The notes beneath the pieces are model-generated. The model was not told where the DNA came from. It saw only the letters and a program-made list of their open reading frames with translations, and did not search any database. 64,000 bases of DNA, from contig JAQMWT010000344.1 in NCBI GenBank assembly GCA_029834535.1, positions 620,001 to 684,000 on the forward strand. Direction: 5' to 3'. The stretch's first letter is position 1; each line of letters begins with the position of its first letter. A program made the translations under genes and the position numbers. The stretch comes from Chrysophaeum taylorii. Lineage: Eukaryota > Sar > Pelagophyceae > Pelagomonadales > Pelagomonadaceae. Positions 17,199 to 27,786 of the stretch are shown piece after piece.

Positions 17199-20100
17199 AT
17201 GAGAAGAAAATCGACGTTGCTGCTGCTGCTGCTGCTGCTTGTGGGCGCGTTCGCGGGAGACGACGGCAGAACGCAGCAGCAGCTCAACGTCGGGCTCGAG
17301 CTTCACGCCAAGGGCGACCTCGATGGCGCCCTTGCCGCCTTCGAGGGGGTTCTCCTCGAGCCTGGCGCCCAAGCCCACGAGCGAGGCCGCGCGCTGCACA
17401 ACGCGGCGGCCATACACCACATCCGAGGCAATAATTCGAACGTTGCCATCGTCGAGTTGGACAGAGCGACGACCGTTTGCGGGGCCGCCGACTGCCCGGT
17501 CGATCTTCGAGCGAACATCGAGAACACGCGCGGCGTCGTCCTGAGGGCGCGACGAGACGAACGCGGCGCGCGTCGCGCGTTCGAGCGCGCTCTCGCGCTG
17601 CTGCCGGATCACGGCCACGCCGCCTACAACCTCGCGCACATGCTGTGAGTGTTTGCGTCTGGCGTGTTCCCATCCGTTCGTCGCTCGCAGACAGCGCGAA
17701 GACGACGATCGCTCCGCCGAGCTTTACCGGAGCGCGCTGAGATCGCGCAGCGCCGACGCGAGGTGCAGCGAGGCCTGCTTGGACCGCGTGCAGATCATCA
17801 ACGACCTGGCCCTCGTTTTGGACAGGTAGAGAGATTACGACGACCTGTGGTCGCGACGCGTTCGAGAGGCGTGCCGCCCACCTCGCAGGCTGGGCGAGCA
17901 CGCCGAGGCGGTAGACCTGCTACGCGAGGCCGCGGAGCTCGCGCCCGACTCGCTCCAGACCGCGGGAAACTTGGCTATTTATCAGCGCGATCTCGGTGAT
18001 ATCGAGGCTGCGCTGGAAAGCGGGCGGCGCGGCCTGCTGATCGCGCCCGAGTCGGTCCCGATGATGCACAACCTCGCGTTGATCGAGCAAAAGGCGGGGA
18101 ACGTCGCGCGCGCCGTCGAGCTCTGGGAGGCCGCGAGGGCGTTGGCCCCCGACATCTACCAGCCTATCGCGAGCCTCGCGCATTATGAGGGCTACCGCGG
18201 GAACGTCTCGGGGGCGCGGCGCCTCTACGGCGAGGCGCTCGCCGTCGCCGAGCGCGTCGCCAGCGCCGACGTAGACTCGTTACGCCTGCAGCTCGCGACG
18301 TGCACGGTGCCTCACATTTACGAGTCGACGGAGCACATGCACCGCGTCCACGCCGAGTACGTTGCCGCACTACGAGCGCTCCTAGACCGAGACTCGCTCG
18401 CAATCGAAGACCCTCTTCACTCGACAGGCTCGGGCGCGCTCGGCTACTACCTCGAGTACGTCGGGTACGCGGACTTGCCTCCCAGGCGATTGCTCGCGAG
18501 CATCTACTGGCGCGCCGCGCCGTCGTTGCGCTACGTCGCTCCGTTTTTGGACGAGAGGTCCGCCGACGAGCGGCTACGAGTCGGCTTCTTGTCGGCGTTC
18601 TTCTTCTCGCACTCGGTTGGCCTCCTGACGAGCGGTATTATCGAACACCTCGACCGGCGGCGCTTTTGGGTTGTCTTGCTTCACGTTGCCGGGGAGCCTA
18701 CCGACGACCTCACCGCGAGACTGGCGTCGTCCGTCGACGACTACGTCGGCGTGTCGAACGCCAACTTGGACGTCGCCCGCCGCACCATCGCCGCACAGCG
18801 CCTCGACGTCGTCGTGTTTTGCGAAATAGGCATGCACGCGATGACATACTTCCTCGCGTTCTCTCGGATGGCACGACGCTCGGTGCTGTTTTGGGGCCAC
18901 GCCGTCACCTCGGGAATCTCGGCAACCGATTGTCCCGACGACGACGACAAGGAGGCGTGTGGCGGACTAGACTACTTCGCGAGCTCGGAATTGTTCGAAA
19001 ACGCGCAAGCTCAAGAAGATTACAGCGAACGGCTGTGGTTGATGGAAGGCCTCGCGACGCGCTTCGCGCGCCCCGTGGCGCCCACCGAGACGCCGCTCGC
19101 CTCGATAATCTCGGTCGAGCACGACCGCCTCTACCTCGTCCCGCAGACGCTATACAAGCTGCATCCCGATTTCGACGGACTCTTGGCCGATATCCTCGCG
19201 AAAGACCCGCGCGGCGTCGTCGCCATGCCCGAAGCCCAGCTGAGCGACTGGACCGAGGCGGTCGCGAGGCGCTGGGAAACGACGATTCCGCCTCGCCTGC
19301 GCTCGCGACTCGTTTTCTTCCGACGGCTCGGGTTCGCCGACTTCGTGCGGCTCGCCCAGCTCGCCGACGTGGTCCTCGACCCCTTTCCCGTGGGCGGCGG
19401 CCGCTCGTCGATGGAAATTTTCTCGGTCGGCACGCCTATCGTGCTGCTCGAAAACAGGACGTCGGTGCTGCAGCTCACGCGCGGTATGTACGAGCGAATG
19501 CGCTTCCCTTGCCCAGAGTGCGTCGTCCGCTCCCTCTCCGAGTTCTCGGCGACCGCGATAGCCCTCGCGACGAACGCGACGCGCCTATCCGAGGTCAGAG
19601 CGCGCATTCTCCACGAGAACAGCGCGCTGTACGAGGATGACGCGGTCGTCCGGGAGTGGGAAGCATTCTTTGAGTACATCGTCCGGGCAGATCGACCAGC
19701 CGACCAATCTACTAGTGCCCTAATCGCGCGCGAGGAGCTCTCGCGATCGTCTCGGCGCTACGTACGGCGAGGAACGTGGGGCTGGGAGCTCGTGGAAAAG
19801 ACCTTCCGCCACAAAAACGACGCTCAGCCGTCGTTCGCGGACCCTTCGTTCGCATACATGGTGCGGATGCGCCACCCCGACCCTCGGACGGGCGAATCGC
19901 CCGATTTCGTATTGGGCGTCCCCGCCGGGCAGGACGCCGCCGATACGGCGCTCGCGTTCGCGGCCTACATCGGCGCCGAGCCCGTCAAGCATCGCTGGCT
20001 CGCCACCGTACTCCAAAATGGCGCGTCTCGCGCGGCGGCGCCCGTGGTCGTGATCCACCGCCTCGGCGAAGAGCCGGTCGAGGTGCGACTCGGCGACGAC

Positions 20101-21162
20101 TTGGCGCAGCTCGCCGCGTGGCAGGGCCAGCGCCTCGGACTGTCTGACCACCAAATCGACGCGTTCCGGGATGAGCTCAAGCGGCTCACGCCCGATCACG
20201 ACACGCCCGAGTGGCTGCGAGCACGCGCACGTCGCGACCTCCTCGTTCCGGCGAGAGCGCGCCGCGGCGTCGCCGACGGCTGTTTCGCCGCCGGCGCGTC
20301 GCGAAAGAAGAGCTGGACCCTCGAGACTTCCAATTCGAAGGGCTGCGTCCTGAGCATCGGCGTGACCACCTGCAAGCGGCTCGCGCATTTCCAAGCGACG
20401 ATGCGCGGGCTCTCGCGCGTCTTGGGCGTCGCGTCGCCCGCGGACCACTCCGCGATCTGCGCCGTCGTCGTCGTCGACGACGGATCCTCCGAAGACGATC
20501 GAATCGCGATGGCGCGCGAATTCCCGGACTTCCATTTCCACCTCAAGCCGCCGAGCCTCAAGGGCCACGCCCACTCCATGAATCTTCTGCTCCGTCTCGT
20601 CGAGACGCCCTACTTGCTCTACCTCGAGGACGATTGGCTCGCGCTCGACCACGTCCACCAGACGCATATAATAGACGAGCCGCTAGCCGTGCTGCGGCAC
20701 GCCAGTGCCGTCAACGAGCCTCTCGTCCAGGTTCTGCTGAACGACCAGTCCACGCGCGGTTGCGCCTACGCCGTGCCCGGCGCGTGCGATCGCCCCGGTC
20801 GCGCTGGCTGGAAGCGCACCACGACCGACCGTGTTTCTTACAGCCTTCACGAGTTTGGCACCGTAGATCCTGACCACCAGTTCACCTATTGGCCCGGTTT
20901 CACGCTCAACCCCGCCGTCTGGAGTTTGGACGCGCTCGCCTGCGCCCATCGCGACGTCCTCGGCCGCCCGCCTTACTTCGACCCCTCGGATAAGCGCTTC
21001 GAACAGTCTTTCAGCCTCCAGTGCTACGACGCCGGCCTCAGGGTCGCCTACCTTCCGCGAGTCTCCTTCGCCCACATTGGCGTGGACGAGTCCGCCTACG
21101 GTCTGAATGGTGAGGTGCGACCTTGGGAGGAGGAACAAATCCACCTGCCGCGAGAATCGTGA
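17199..21162 (+). CDS. secretory TPR - GT41 (SPINDLY/OGT-like) - GT2-like glycosyltransferase fusion
   Basis: Exons are 17199-17644, 17691-17825 and 17889-21162 (introns 46 and 63 bp, GT-AG); the joined frame is 1284 residues. MRRKSTLLLLLLLLVGAFAG is a signal peptide. Residues about 25-330 are TPR repeats (NAAAIHHIRGN, NLAIYQRDLGDIEAALE and similar). A GT41-type catalytic region follows: RLRVGFLSAFFFSHSVGLL, YFLAFSRMARRSVLFWGHAVTSG, LADVVLDPFPVGGGRSSMEI, VGTPIVLLENRT. The C-terminal 280 residues are a second, GT-A/GT2-like domain with LSIGVTTCKRL, VVVVDDGSSEDD and LYLEDDWLAL (DXD). OGT enzymes are normally nucleocytoplasmic, so a secretory version with a second transferase points to glycoprotein building in the ER/Golgi. 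Donor sugars cannot be assigned. Confidence 0.85.
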
Positions 21163-21744
21163 CCGTTGTTGTACAAATGGTGGCCGGCCTTTTTTCTCAT
21201 TCAAAACTTTTACTTTTAGTAAAGTTTTACTCTTTTGTGCCTGCAAATCAAAGTACTACTAATATAGTTTCTCTACCCCCCACGATATCATTGCATCCCC
21301 ATTGAACCACGTATCTCCTCGCTGTTTTCGGCGACGTCAACGTGGTTGCACGACTTGAAGAAGAAGAAGAAAGTATCACGTGCGAGAACGGAAAAAGAAA
21401 CTATTCTTTCTCTGCGTGGGCAGAAATGTTCGGACTTAACCTTCTTTGTGTGATTTGGGTTTTCTCTTTTTTTCTTTTTCTAACCACATGTACTGCTACT
21501 AACTATACAGTATAATCTATAGTATAATAGATCGTTGATGATCGTCATTCTTGGTCGAGTCCAACAAGAAGAGGGCGGCACCAACGCACCTCAGGTTGAG
21601 AGTGCTCGACGAGATGGCACGGAGGAGGAGGAGGAGGAGGAGGAGGAGGAGGAGGAGGAGGGTAGAGAGGCATCGTCGACCCTGCAGTCGAGCGAGTGTT
21701 GGTAAGGAAGAGTGTTCTGAATGAATGAAATGAAATGAAATGAA
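21163..21744. other. spacer upstream of histidine kinase 1 with two microsatellites
   Basis: About 580 bp, AT-richer than the genes. It holds a (GGA)n run at about 21619-21662 and a GAAAT array at 21721-21747. The array gives five ATGs before the kinase start (21721, 21725, 21730, 21735, 21740); the four at 21725-21740 are minimal ATG AAA TGA uORFs, and the one at 21721 runs in frame to the same kind of stop. No gene seen. Confidence 0.6.
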
Positions 21745-23961
21745 ATGAAACAAGAATTCCACCGAATAAGGATATGTTGGCGCAGGACGTTCGAACGGCT
21801 GAGCGCGCTGAACTTGCTGGACGTGCCGGCTTGGGTGTTTGACATCACGAACCGGGCAATGTGGTGGGCAAATACGGCCGCAATACAGTTGTGCGTGGGA
21901 GGCACGTCGAGGATGGAGAGCGGATACACAGGTGGAACGCGGAGAGCCACGAGGCGCTGCTCGCGCGGTCGTTTGCCGACATGAGCGAGAGCACGGTGCG
22001 GCGACTGACGGACTACATGCGTCGGTTCGAGAAGGGGGAGCGGATCGTGGACCAGTGGACGTGCGTTTTTTTTTTCCCGTCGGCGCTTTTTTTTTCCGAG
22101 AGCGAGAGTCGGTCGAACGAACAGACGTTTGCGTTTGTTGTGGCGCAGGTACTTTCCGCGCGGTCGGGCGGTGACGGCGAACGTGTGCAGCTCTGGGATA
22201 TTGATCGAGAAGAATCGGATGGCGATGCTGTGCGAGGCGGTGCCGGTGATGCCGGACGAGCGGGCGTTACGGAGCGTCGAATTGCTGAGACATCTTCCGG
22301 TCGCGGTCGAGCAAGCGGCGTTGGAGGACGGCCGAGTGCGCGCGCAGAACCCGGCGGCGATCGGGACGTTTGGGTCGGCCGACGAGAAGAGCCTGGAGCC
22401 GTTCGCGAATCGGTTCGTCGAGCGCGAGAGGGGGGAAGAGTACTTGAGGGATCTGCGGGCGGCGCCGGCGGGGAACTATAGCGTGGTCGAAGCGCGGCTC
22501 GAGACGAAGAGCAAGGGGCGGCGGTGGTTCGCCGTCGAGGGGCGGCGCGCGGTGGACCCCGTGACGAACGAGGCGTGCATCTACCTGAACTTGCGCGACG
22601 TCCACCAGCGCAGGGCCGCGGAGGTCGAGCTCCAGCGCGCCAAGGACGAGGCCGAGGCCGCTACTCGCAGCAGGTCAGAATTTTTTGCGGTCGTGACCCA
22701 CGAGATCCGAACGCCGCTCAACGGGGTGATCGGGTTTGCCGAGCTCCTCGCGGAGACGCACCTGAACGCGCGCCAGCAGGGGTTCGTGACGTCGATGCGA
22801 GGGTCGGCGATGGCGCTCGTGGACATCATCCACGACCTCATGGACTTTTCCAATTTAGAAACGGGGCAGATGCACCTCGAAATCGTGGACTTCGAGCTCG
22901 ACGGCGTCATCGAGTCGGCGCTCGAGGTCGTTCGGCCCAAGGCCGTGTCGAAGGGCTTGACGCTCCGTCGCGACGTCCTCGGCGAGCGGAAGCCGTTGTT
23001 GTTGGGCGACCCGAACCGCCTCCGCCAAATTTTGCTCAATTTTCTCTCCAACGCCTGCAAGTTTACCGAACGCGGGAGCGTCGCGCTGACTGCCAGGGTT
23101 GCGATCGACGGCGACACGGCGCGCGTCCAGTTCGAGATCGCCGACACGGGAATCGGCATCGCCCCCGAGGACCGAGGCAAGCTCTTTCGTCAGTTTTCGC
23201 AGACGGGGGCCTCGGTCGCGCGACGGTTTGGCGGCACGGGACTCGGCTTGGCCATATCGAAAATTCTCGCCGAAAAAATGGGCGGCGTGGTCGGCATCGA
23301 AAGCACGCTCGGGGTTGGGAGCACCTTTTGGTTCGAGGTCCCTTTTCGGGTCGTGCCCGGACCCGCGCCGACTAAGCGCCCCGACCTAGTCGTCGACATG
23401 GACCTCGGCTCGGACCTCCTCCTCGAGACGACGAGGAAGAGGAGTCATCCTGATACCCAACATCATCCTCCTCCTCCTCGCCGGGGCCTCGTGGCGCTCG
23501 CCGACGTTTCCCCGACGCCGCCCGCCGACGAGGCAGAGCAGACGGCGGTCGAGGAGACGTCGACCGACGCGAGCTCGCTGACCATCCTCGTCGCCGAGGA
23601 CACGCCCTTGAACCAGAAGCTCGCGACGACCGTGTTGGCCAAGATGGGACACAAAGCGGTCGTCGTGGTCAACGGCCGCCTGGCGGTCGAGGCCGTGCGA
23701 GCGCAACGCTTCGACCTCGTTCTCATGGACGTTCAAATGCCCGAGATGGGCGGCATCGAGGCGACCGAGCGCATCCGCAAACTCGGCTTTGAAGATCTCC
23801 CGATCGTCGGACTCACCGCCGACTACCGAGCGAGCGACCACGACCTCTACGTGAACGCCGGGATGAACACGTGCCTGGGAAAGCCCTGCCGCTTGAAAGT
23901 CCTGCGCGAGGTCATCGCGAGACACACCTCCCGCCCGCCGAGGGGGTCCTCCGCCTCTTGA
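21745..23961 (+). CDS. PAS-hybrid histidine kinase 1
   Basis: Exons are 21745-21890, 21932-22060 and 22149-23961 (introns 41 and 88 bp); 695 residues. The exon joins are supported by the paralog at 27787-29852. Domains are an N-terminal PAS-like sensor (VPAWVFDITNRAMWWAN), a second PAS/PAC region, HisKA with phospho-acceptor H276 in VVTHEIRTPLNG, an HATPase with intact N box (LLNFLSNACKFTE), G1 (DTGIGI) and G2 (GGTGLGLAIS), and a C-terminal receiver with acidic pocket VAEDT, phospho-acceptor D619 in VLMDVQMPEM and the conserved Lys in LGKPCR. There are no membrane helices, so it is a soluble kinase. The signal sensed is unknown. The start codon is the last ATG of the GAAAT array. Confidence 0.88.
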
Positions 23962-24077
23962 CTAGGAGGAGGAGCAGCAGCAGCTGCTGCTCCTGCCAAC
24001 CGTGCTTTCTTTCACCCACAATTATTACAATTCTTATTATGTAGATTGTTGTTGTACATAAAAAAAAAAGCAGCACG

Positions 24078-25247
24078 TTAGTAGCAGCACGCGCAACAGG
24101 GGTGGCCGCAGCAGCAGCACGGGCACGGGCGGGGGATCTCGCCGTTTTCGATGAGCTTGTGGACGTCGACGGCGTCGTCCTTGGGATATCGACGCTCGAC
24201 GTCGACGACGCGGGTTCGGACGTAAAAAAATTGGACGACGAGGAGCACGTAGGCCGCGAGGACGAGGGCGGCGGTCCAGGACTTGCACTCGCCGGCGGCG
24301 ATGAAGAGGAGGAGGTCGTAGGTCCCGTGTACCAGCGTGGGGCCCCAGGTAGAGGTGACGTAGGTGCGGGCGTGGTAGAGGATCGCCTCGCCCCAGGTCT
24401 GGGCGAGGATATCGTCGACGTTGGCGTCGTCGGCGAACCTGAAGTGCGAGAGGTTGGCGCCAATCTGGATGCCGGTGGACGCGTGGAGCGGGACGGTCAG
24501 GATGGAGCGCAAGACGACGGCGCCGACCGGGAGAATAAAGGCATAGGTGACGTTCTCGAGGACGCCAAAGGTCGCACCGGCCCAGCCACTGTAGACGAGC
24601 ATCGCTCGAGCGTCGACGACGTAGGCCTTGAAGAGCTGGCGGCGGACGGCGGCGTACTTGAGCATCTCCTCGAGGAGCGCCGCGCGGACGTAGGCCGTGA
24701 AAAAGTAGCGCCAGAAGGGAATCGAGCGGCTCGCGTCGCACGAGGTGCGCATTGGGAGGAAATAGTCGAGGAGCGAGATCGCCGCGAGGAGCGGGACGAG
24801 CAGAAAGAGCGTCGCCTCGCTCGAAACGTCCAAGAGCGTGCACCGCGTCACGACTTTGCCGTGCCACCGCTCCGCGAACCCCCAGATCACGGTGGCGGGC
24901 GAGATGGCGAGCAGCACGAGACCGCAGGTGCTGAGGAACGAGCCCCCCACCGCGCACGCGCCGACGACGCACGCGTAACATCCGCTGAAGAACGCGCACT
25001 CGCGCTGGCAAGCATCGTCGCAGACCCCCGGTCCGTCTTCGGCGGGCGGCGACATCACCGACACCGGCTGCGGAGGGAGCGCGGGCTCCGCGTGGATGAC
25101 ATTTTGCACCGGCTCCTCGGGCACCTGGACCATCAGCATGTCGAGGTTGTCCGCCGGAACCAACGCCTCGAACAGTGTCCCGGTTTCGGGATCTTGGACG
25201 CGCAGCCGCGTTCCGGCGAGCGTCCCCTCGGGCACGGCGATTGTCAA
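24078..25247 (-). CDS. PrsW-type intramembrane protease with Cys-rich tail
   Basis: 389 residues from ATG 25247. Several hydrophobic helices carry the PrsW/M82 motifs: AALLEEMLKYAAV (EExxK, near residue 192), GATFGVLENVTYAF (FxxxEN), VPLHASTG and VHGTYDLL (HxxxD). The family cleaves membrane substrates, using the Glu and His residues. The first 80 residues are soluble and Pro/Glu-rich. A CDDACQRECAFFSGCYACVVGACAV stretch precedes the first helices. The last 20 residues hold ten cysteines (CPCCCCGHPCCACC), suited to palmitoylation or metal binding. It is divergent from the MORN gene with 116 bp between starts. The protease assignment is good; its substrate is not predictable. Confidence 0.82.
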   Translation of the reverse strand: MTIAVPEGTLAGTRLRVQDPETGTLFEALVPADNLDMLMVQVPEEPVQNVIHAEPALPPQPVSVMSPPAEDGPGVCDDACQRECAFFSGCYACVVGACAVGGSFLSTCGLVLLAISPATVIWGFAERWHGKVVTRCTLLDVSSEATLFLLVPLLAAISLLDYFLPMRTSCDASRSIPFWRYFFTAYVRAALLEEMLKYAAVRRQLFKAYVVDARAMLVYSGWAGATFGVLENVTYAFILPVGAVVLRSILTVPLHASTGIQIGANLSHFRFADDANVDDILAQTWGEAILYHARTYVTSTWGPTLVHGTYDLLLFIAAGECKSWTAALVLAAYVLLVVQFFYVRTRVVDVERRYPKDDAVDVHKLIENGEIPRPCPCCCCGHPCCACCY

Positions 25248-25363
25248 CCTGTCGCGCGGCGGCTCACTGACGGTCGAACACTAACTCACCTCCGAGACAT
25301 AATGGATGTTCGGGAAGGGTCTTTTTGCGGGTAAGGTTTGGTGCTCTCGAGACCGTTTTGCCC

Positions 25364-26279
25364 ATGGAGGAAGAAGAAGAAGAAGAAGAAGAGTGTCGTC
25401 GTCCGTCGTCGAAATTGTCATCGAGCCCTGCGGCAACGCGACAGGATGTCGGGGGGTACCAGGGCGAGGCCTCCGATTTGGGCCTCCCGGAGGGCTTTGG
25501 CTACATGCAGTGGCCGGGAAAGGCCCCGGAAACGACGATCGTCTACAAGGTCTGGTAGATAGATCAACCTCGCGGTTGCCCCCGTTCGAATATTCAAAAC
25601 AGGGCGAGTGGTCCGCGGGCTTTCCTGACGGCGATGGCATCATCATGTTCGAGGACGCGTGAGAGACGCCTCGATGGTGTCGCGAAAACGCGAGGGCAGG
25701 TCGTACTATAACGGCGAATGGGAACGCGGAAATTACGACGGCCGCGGCACTTTCACGTGGGTGTCGTCGATTCCTTCCTCCTCGTGATGAAAACTCAGGT
25801 GGGCTGACGGTGCCGCCGTCACGGGTCTCTTCCAGAAGTGCCGTCTCCTCAGCGAGTCTCGCGCGTCTCTGCTGCCGTTCGGACTTAAATGCAGGCGTCC
25901 AGGACTTTGATCCCTACGCGGCCAACGCCGACGATTACGACGAAGAATCCGTCTTGGCTCCCGGCTCGGCGGAAAACGCGGCCGCCGACGACCATGCGGC
26001 GGCGGCGGCGGCGTGTCCGTCGTGTGAGTACCTTGAAAAATCCGGACATCGAATCCATCCGCAGGTACTGGATCCTACTGCCACCTCATCGGAGAAGAAG
26101 AAGAAGAAGAAGAAGAAGACCCGCTCCAAGGGCGGCAAATTCCGAGACCACCCGATCTCGTCGCCCCGTTGCGGTCGGGTGTCCTGGAGGATGTCAAGGA
26201 GGGCGACGAAGAAGCGGGAACGCCGCGAACCCCCGGACTGCCGCGGGGGCCGCCCGCCGCCCGCTCCAAGGTTTATTAA
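25364..26279 (+). CDS. MORN-repeat protein, six short exons
   Basis: The proposed exons are 25364-25549, 25603-25658, 25700-25756, 25799-25824, 25895-26023 and 26065-26279. The five introns are 41-70 bp, all GT-AG, and the sum is 223 codons with one stop. Splicing restores MORN units: YQGEASDLGLPEGFGYMQW, YKGEWSAGFPDGDGIIMF and YYNGEWERGNYDGRGTFTW with ADG. The C-terminus is CPSCTGSYCHLIG followed by Glu runs and a Pro/Arg-rich tail. MORN proteins link membranes and cytoskeleton or act as ciliary scaffolds. Unspliced frames stop repeatedly, so no simple ORF shows this gene. The join at 25824/25895 (donor GTCTCT) is the least certain. Confidence 0.75.
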
Positions 26280-26614
26280 TGAAGCGAGTTGTAAGATTTT
26301 ATAACTGCAAAATTCACAAATCTATGATGGATTTAGTAGCATCGACCTCGTCCGCAACCCGAAAAATTAGTAGGTGCTCGAACGGACACCTCATGGCTTC
26401 GAGGCACCGAAAAGCTGGCGTCGAGTGGCGATCGTCCTGTGCGTCCGAATATTCTTCGCACTCTGGTGGCGGGGAGTCTTCGGTTCTTTGACGCTAGTTA
26501 TCAACGGACTCCCATAAAGCCCCGCGCACGCCCCTTATACCACCGGACAAACTAGGTGCTATGGTTCCGGGCCGTCACTCGAACAACGTAAGGTAGAGGA
26601 GCTGGTGAGGTAGC

Positions 26615-26768
26615 TTAGGACGCAGAGACTTTAGTTGGCGTTGGGAGACTGGGAGGGGCGGCACCCGATGGGTGTTCGAGGCGTGTTTTGACCTGGAGAC
26701 GAGGTCGTCGGTCTTGACTTTTGAGTGCGAAAAATGCGTCTATGTCGTCGGGCTTCTTTTTCTTCTTG

Positions 26769-26800
<32 letters not shown>

Positions 26801-27481
26801 GAGTGCGTTCTTGGCGGCGGTGGCAAACTTGGGGCGCGAAGGCTATCGGGGAGCCAGGCGAGCAGGATCTTCTTGCCGAACCGCGTTTCAAGGTGCCTGA
26901 TGAGGGTGAATTTGCCGAGGGTCCTCCGAGGTCGTGGGCCGCGAGCATCTCCTCGATCTTCTCGACGGAGTAGCCTTTTTTTTTTTCCGGTTGTGGTAAC
27001 TCTTGTATCTCGGGAAACGACGAGAGTTGGCAGGCAGTTTTTCTCAGATATGGCGGTGGCCTGGAGGTTAGCAGAGGTCAGGCGCGCGCCGCCGGTGATG
27101 GGGGCGTCAGCATCATAGTCTTCTCGAAGCCCCTATCAATCACCCCCCCGCGGACGAGGACGAGACCGCCGCCCACTTCCTCCTCAATGCCTTGTCGAGC
27201 CACAGCCGTCGGCACTCCTCTAAGGACTTCTCCGGCGGCGGTGAGCGCGTGAATTGATCGTTTCGTCGATCCCGGCCGTCTTGTTGAGCTCCCTATCTCG
27301 ACGACGCGCGACATAGCTCAGCGTTCTCTGCCTACGCCTTCTCGAAGAAGGAAGAAAGAAAAAGCGCGCTTCACAGATCACCACCGATGGCCACGAGACG
27401 CATCGCCGACTCACGGACGAGCTCTGCCTTGTCGCGGCGGCGCTTGGCCGCAGGCGGCGCCCTCTCCGGAGGCGTTTGCAT
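26615..27481 (-). pseudogene. decayed or poorly resolved gene, unassigned
   Basis: ATG 27481 opens a basic leader (MQTPPERAPPAAKRRRDKAEL). A 43 bp intron (27332-27374) and another at 27061-27143 (83 bp, with a CTAAC branch point) join sensible text: RTLSYVARRRDRELNKTAGIDETINS, EKSLEECRRLWLDKALRRKW, PEIQELPQPEKKKGYSVEKIEEMLAAHD, LGKFTLIRHLETRFGKKILLAWLPD, KFATAAKNALAP and KKKKKPDDIDAFFALKSQ, ending at TAA 26615-26617. The reading frame shifts about three times without introns (near 27240, 26900 and 26830), so this is a pseudogene or contains assembly errors. No family is recognised. The 330 bp between it and the MORN stop hold nothing else. Confidence 0.4.
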
Positions 27482-27626
27482 GGTAACCGTTGTTGGTAAA
27501 AAAGATCTGAAAAAACCGTCAGGGTTTATTCGACGACTAGGACACGATGATGCTGCGCCGACACTTCCCCGAAATCAAGAGGAGTTGGAAAAATTCGCAG
27601 TGCTAGGTCGTCGTTTAGTTGGGCCG

Positions 27627-27658
27627 ACTGACGTGTTCTCACTCCACACTGACGTGTT
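27627..27658 (+). promoter_or_regulatory. paired ACTGACGTGTT motifs upstream of histidine kinase 2
   Basis: Two identical 11-mers at 27627-27637 and 27648-27658, spaced exactly 21 bp (two helical turns), about 130-160 bp before the kinase ATG. Each contains TGACGT, the core bound by bZIP factors, including the aureochrome photoreceptors of stramenopile algae. Regulatory function is inference. The rest of 27482-27786 is featureless. Confidence 0.4.
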
Positions 27659-27786
27659 ACGTCCGTTAATGCCAAAAATGAGGCGTCATCCACATAGGTG
27701 CGTGATCTTGGGAACCCTGGCCTCCTCGTCGCGTACTCTTTCTTCAAGTGTCTTCGAGAAGTTCTAGAAGACCTAGAAGAAGAAGG

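Noticed and set aside
21839-22481. Plus ORFs in kinase 1 exon-2 region starting at other ATGs or GTGs.
   Set aside because: They read through introns; alignment with kinase 2 fixes the spliced frame.
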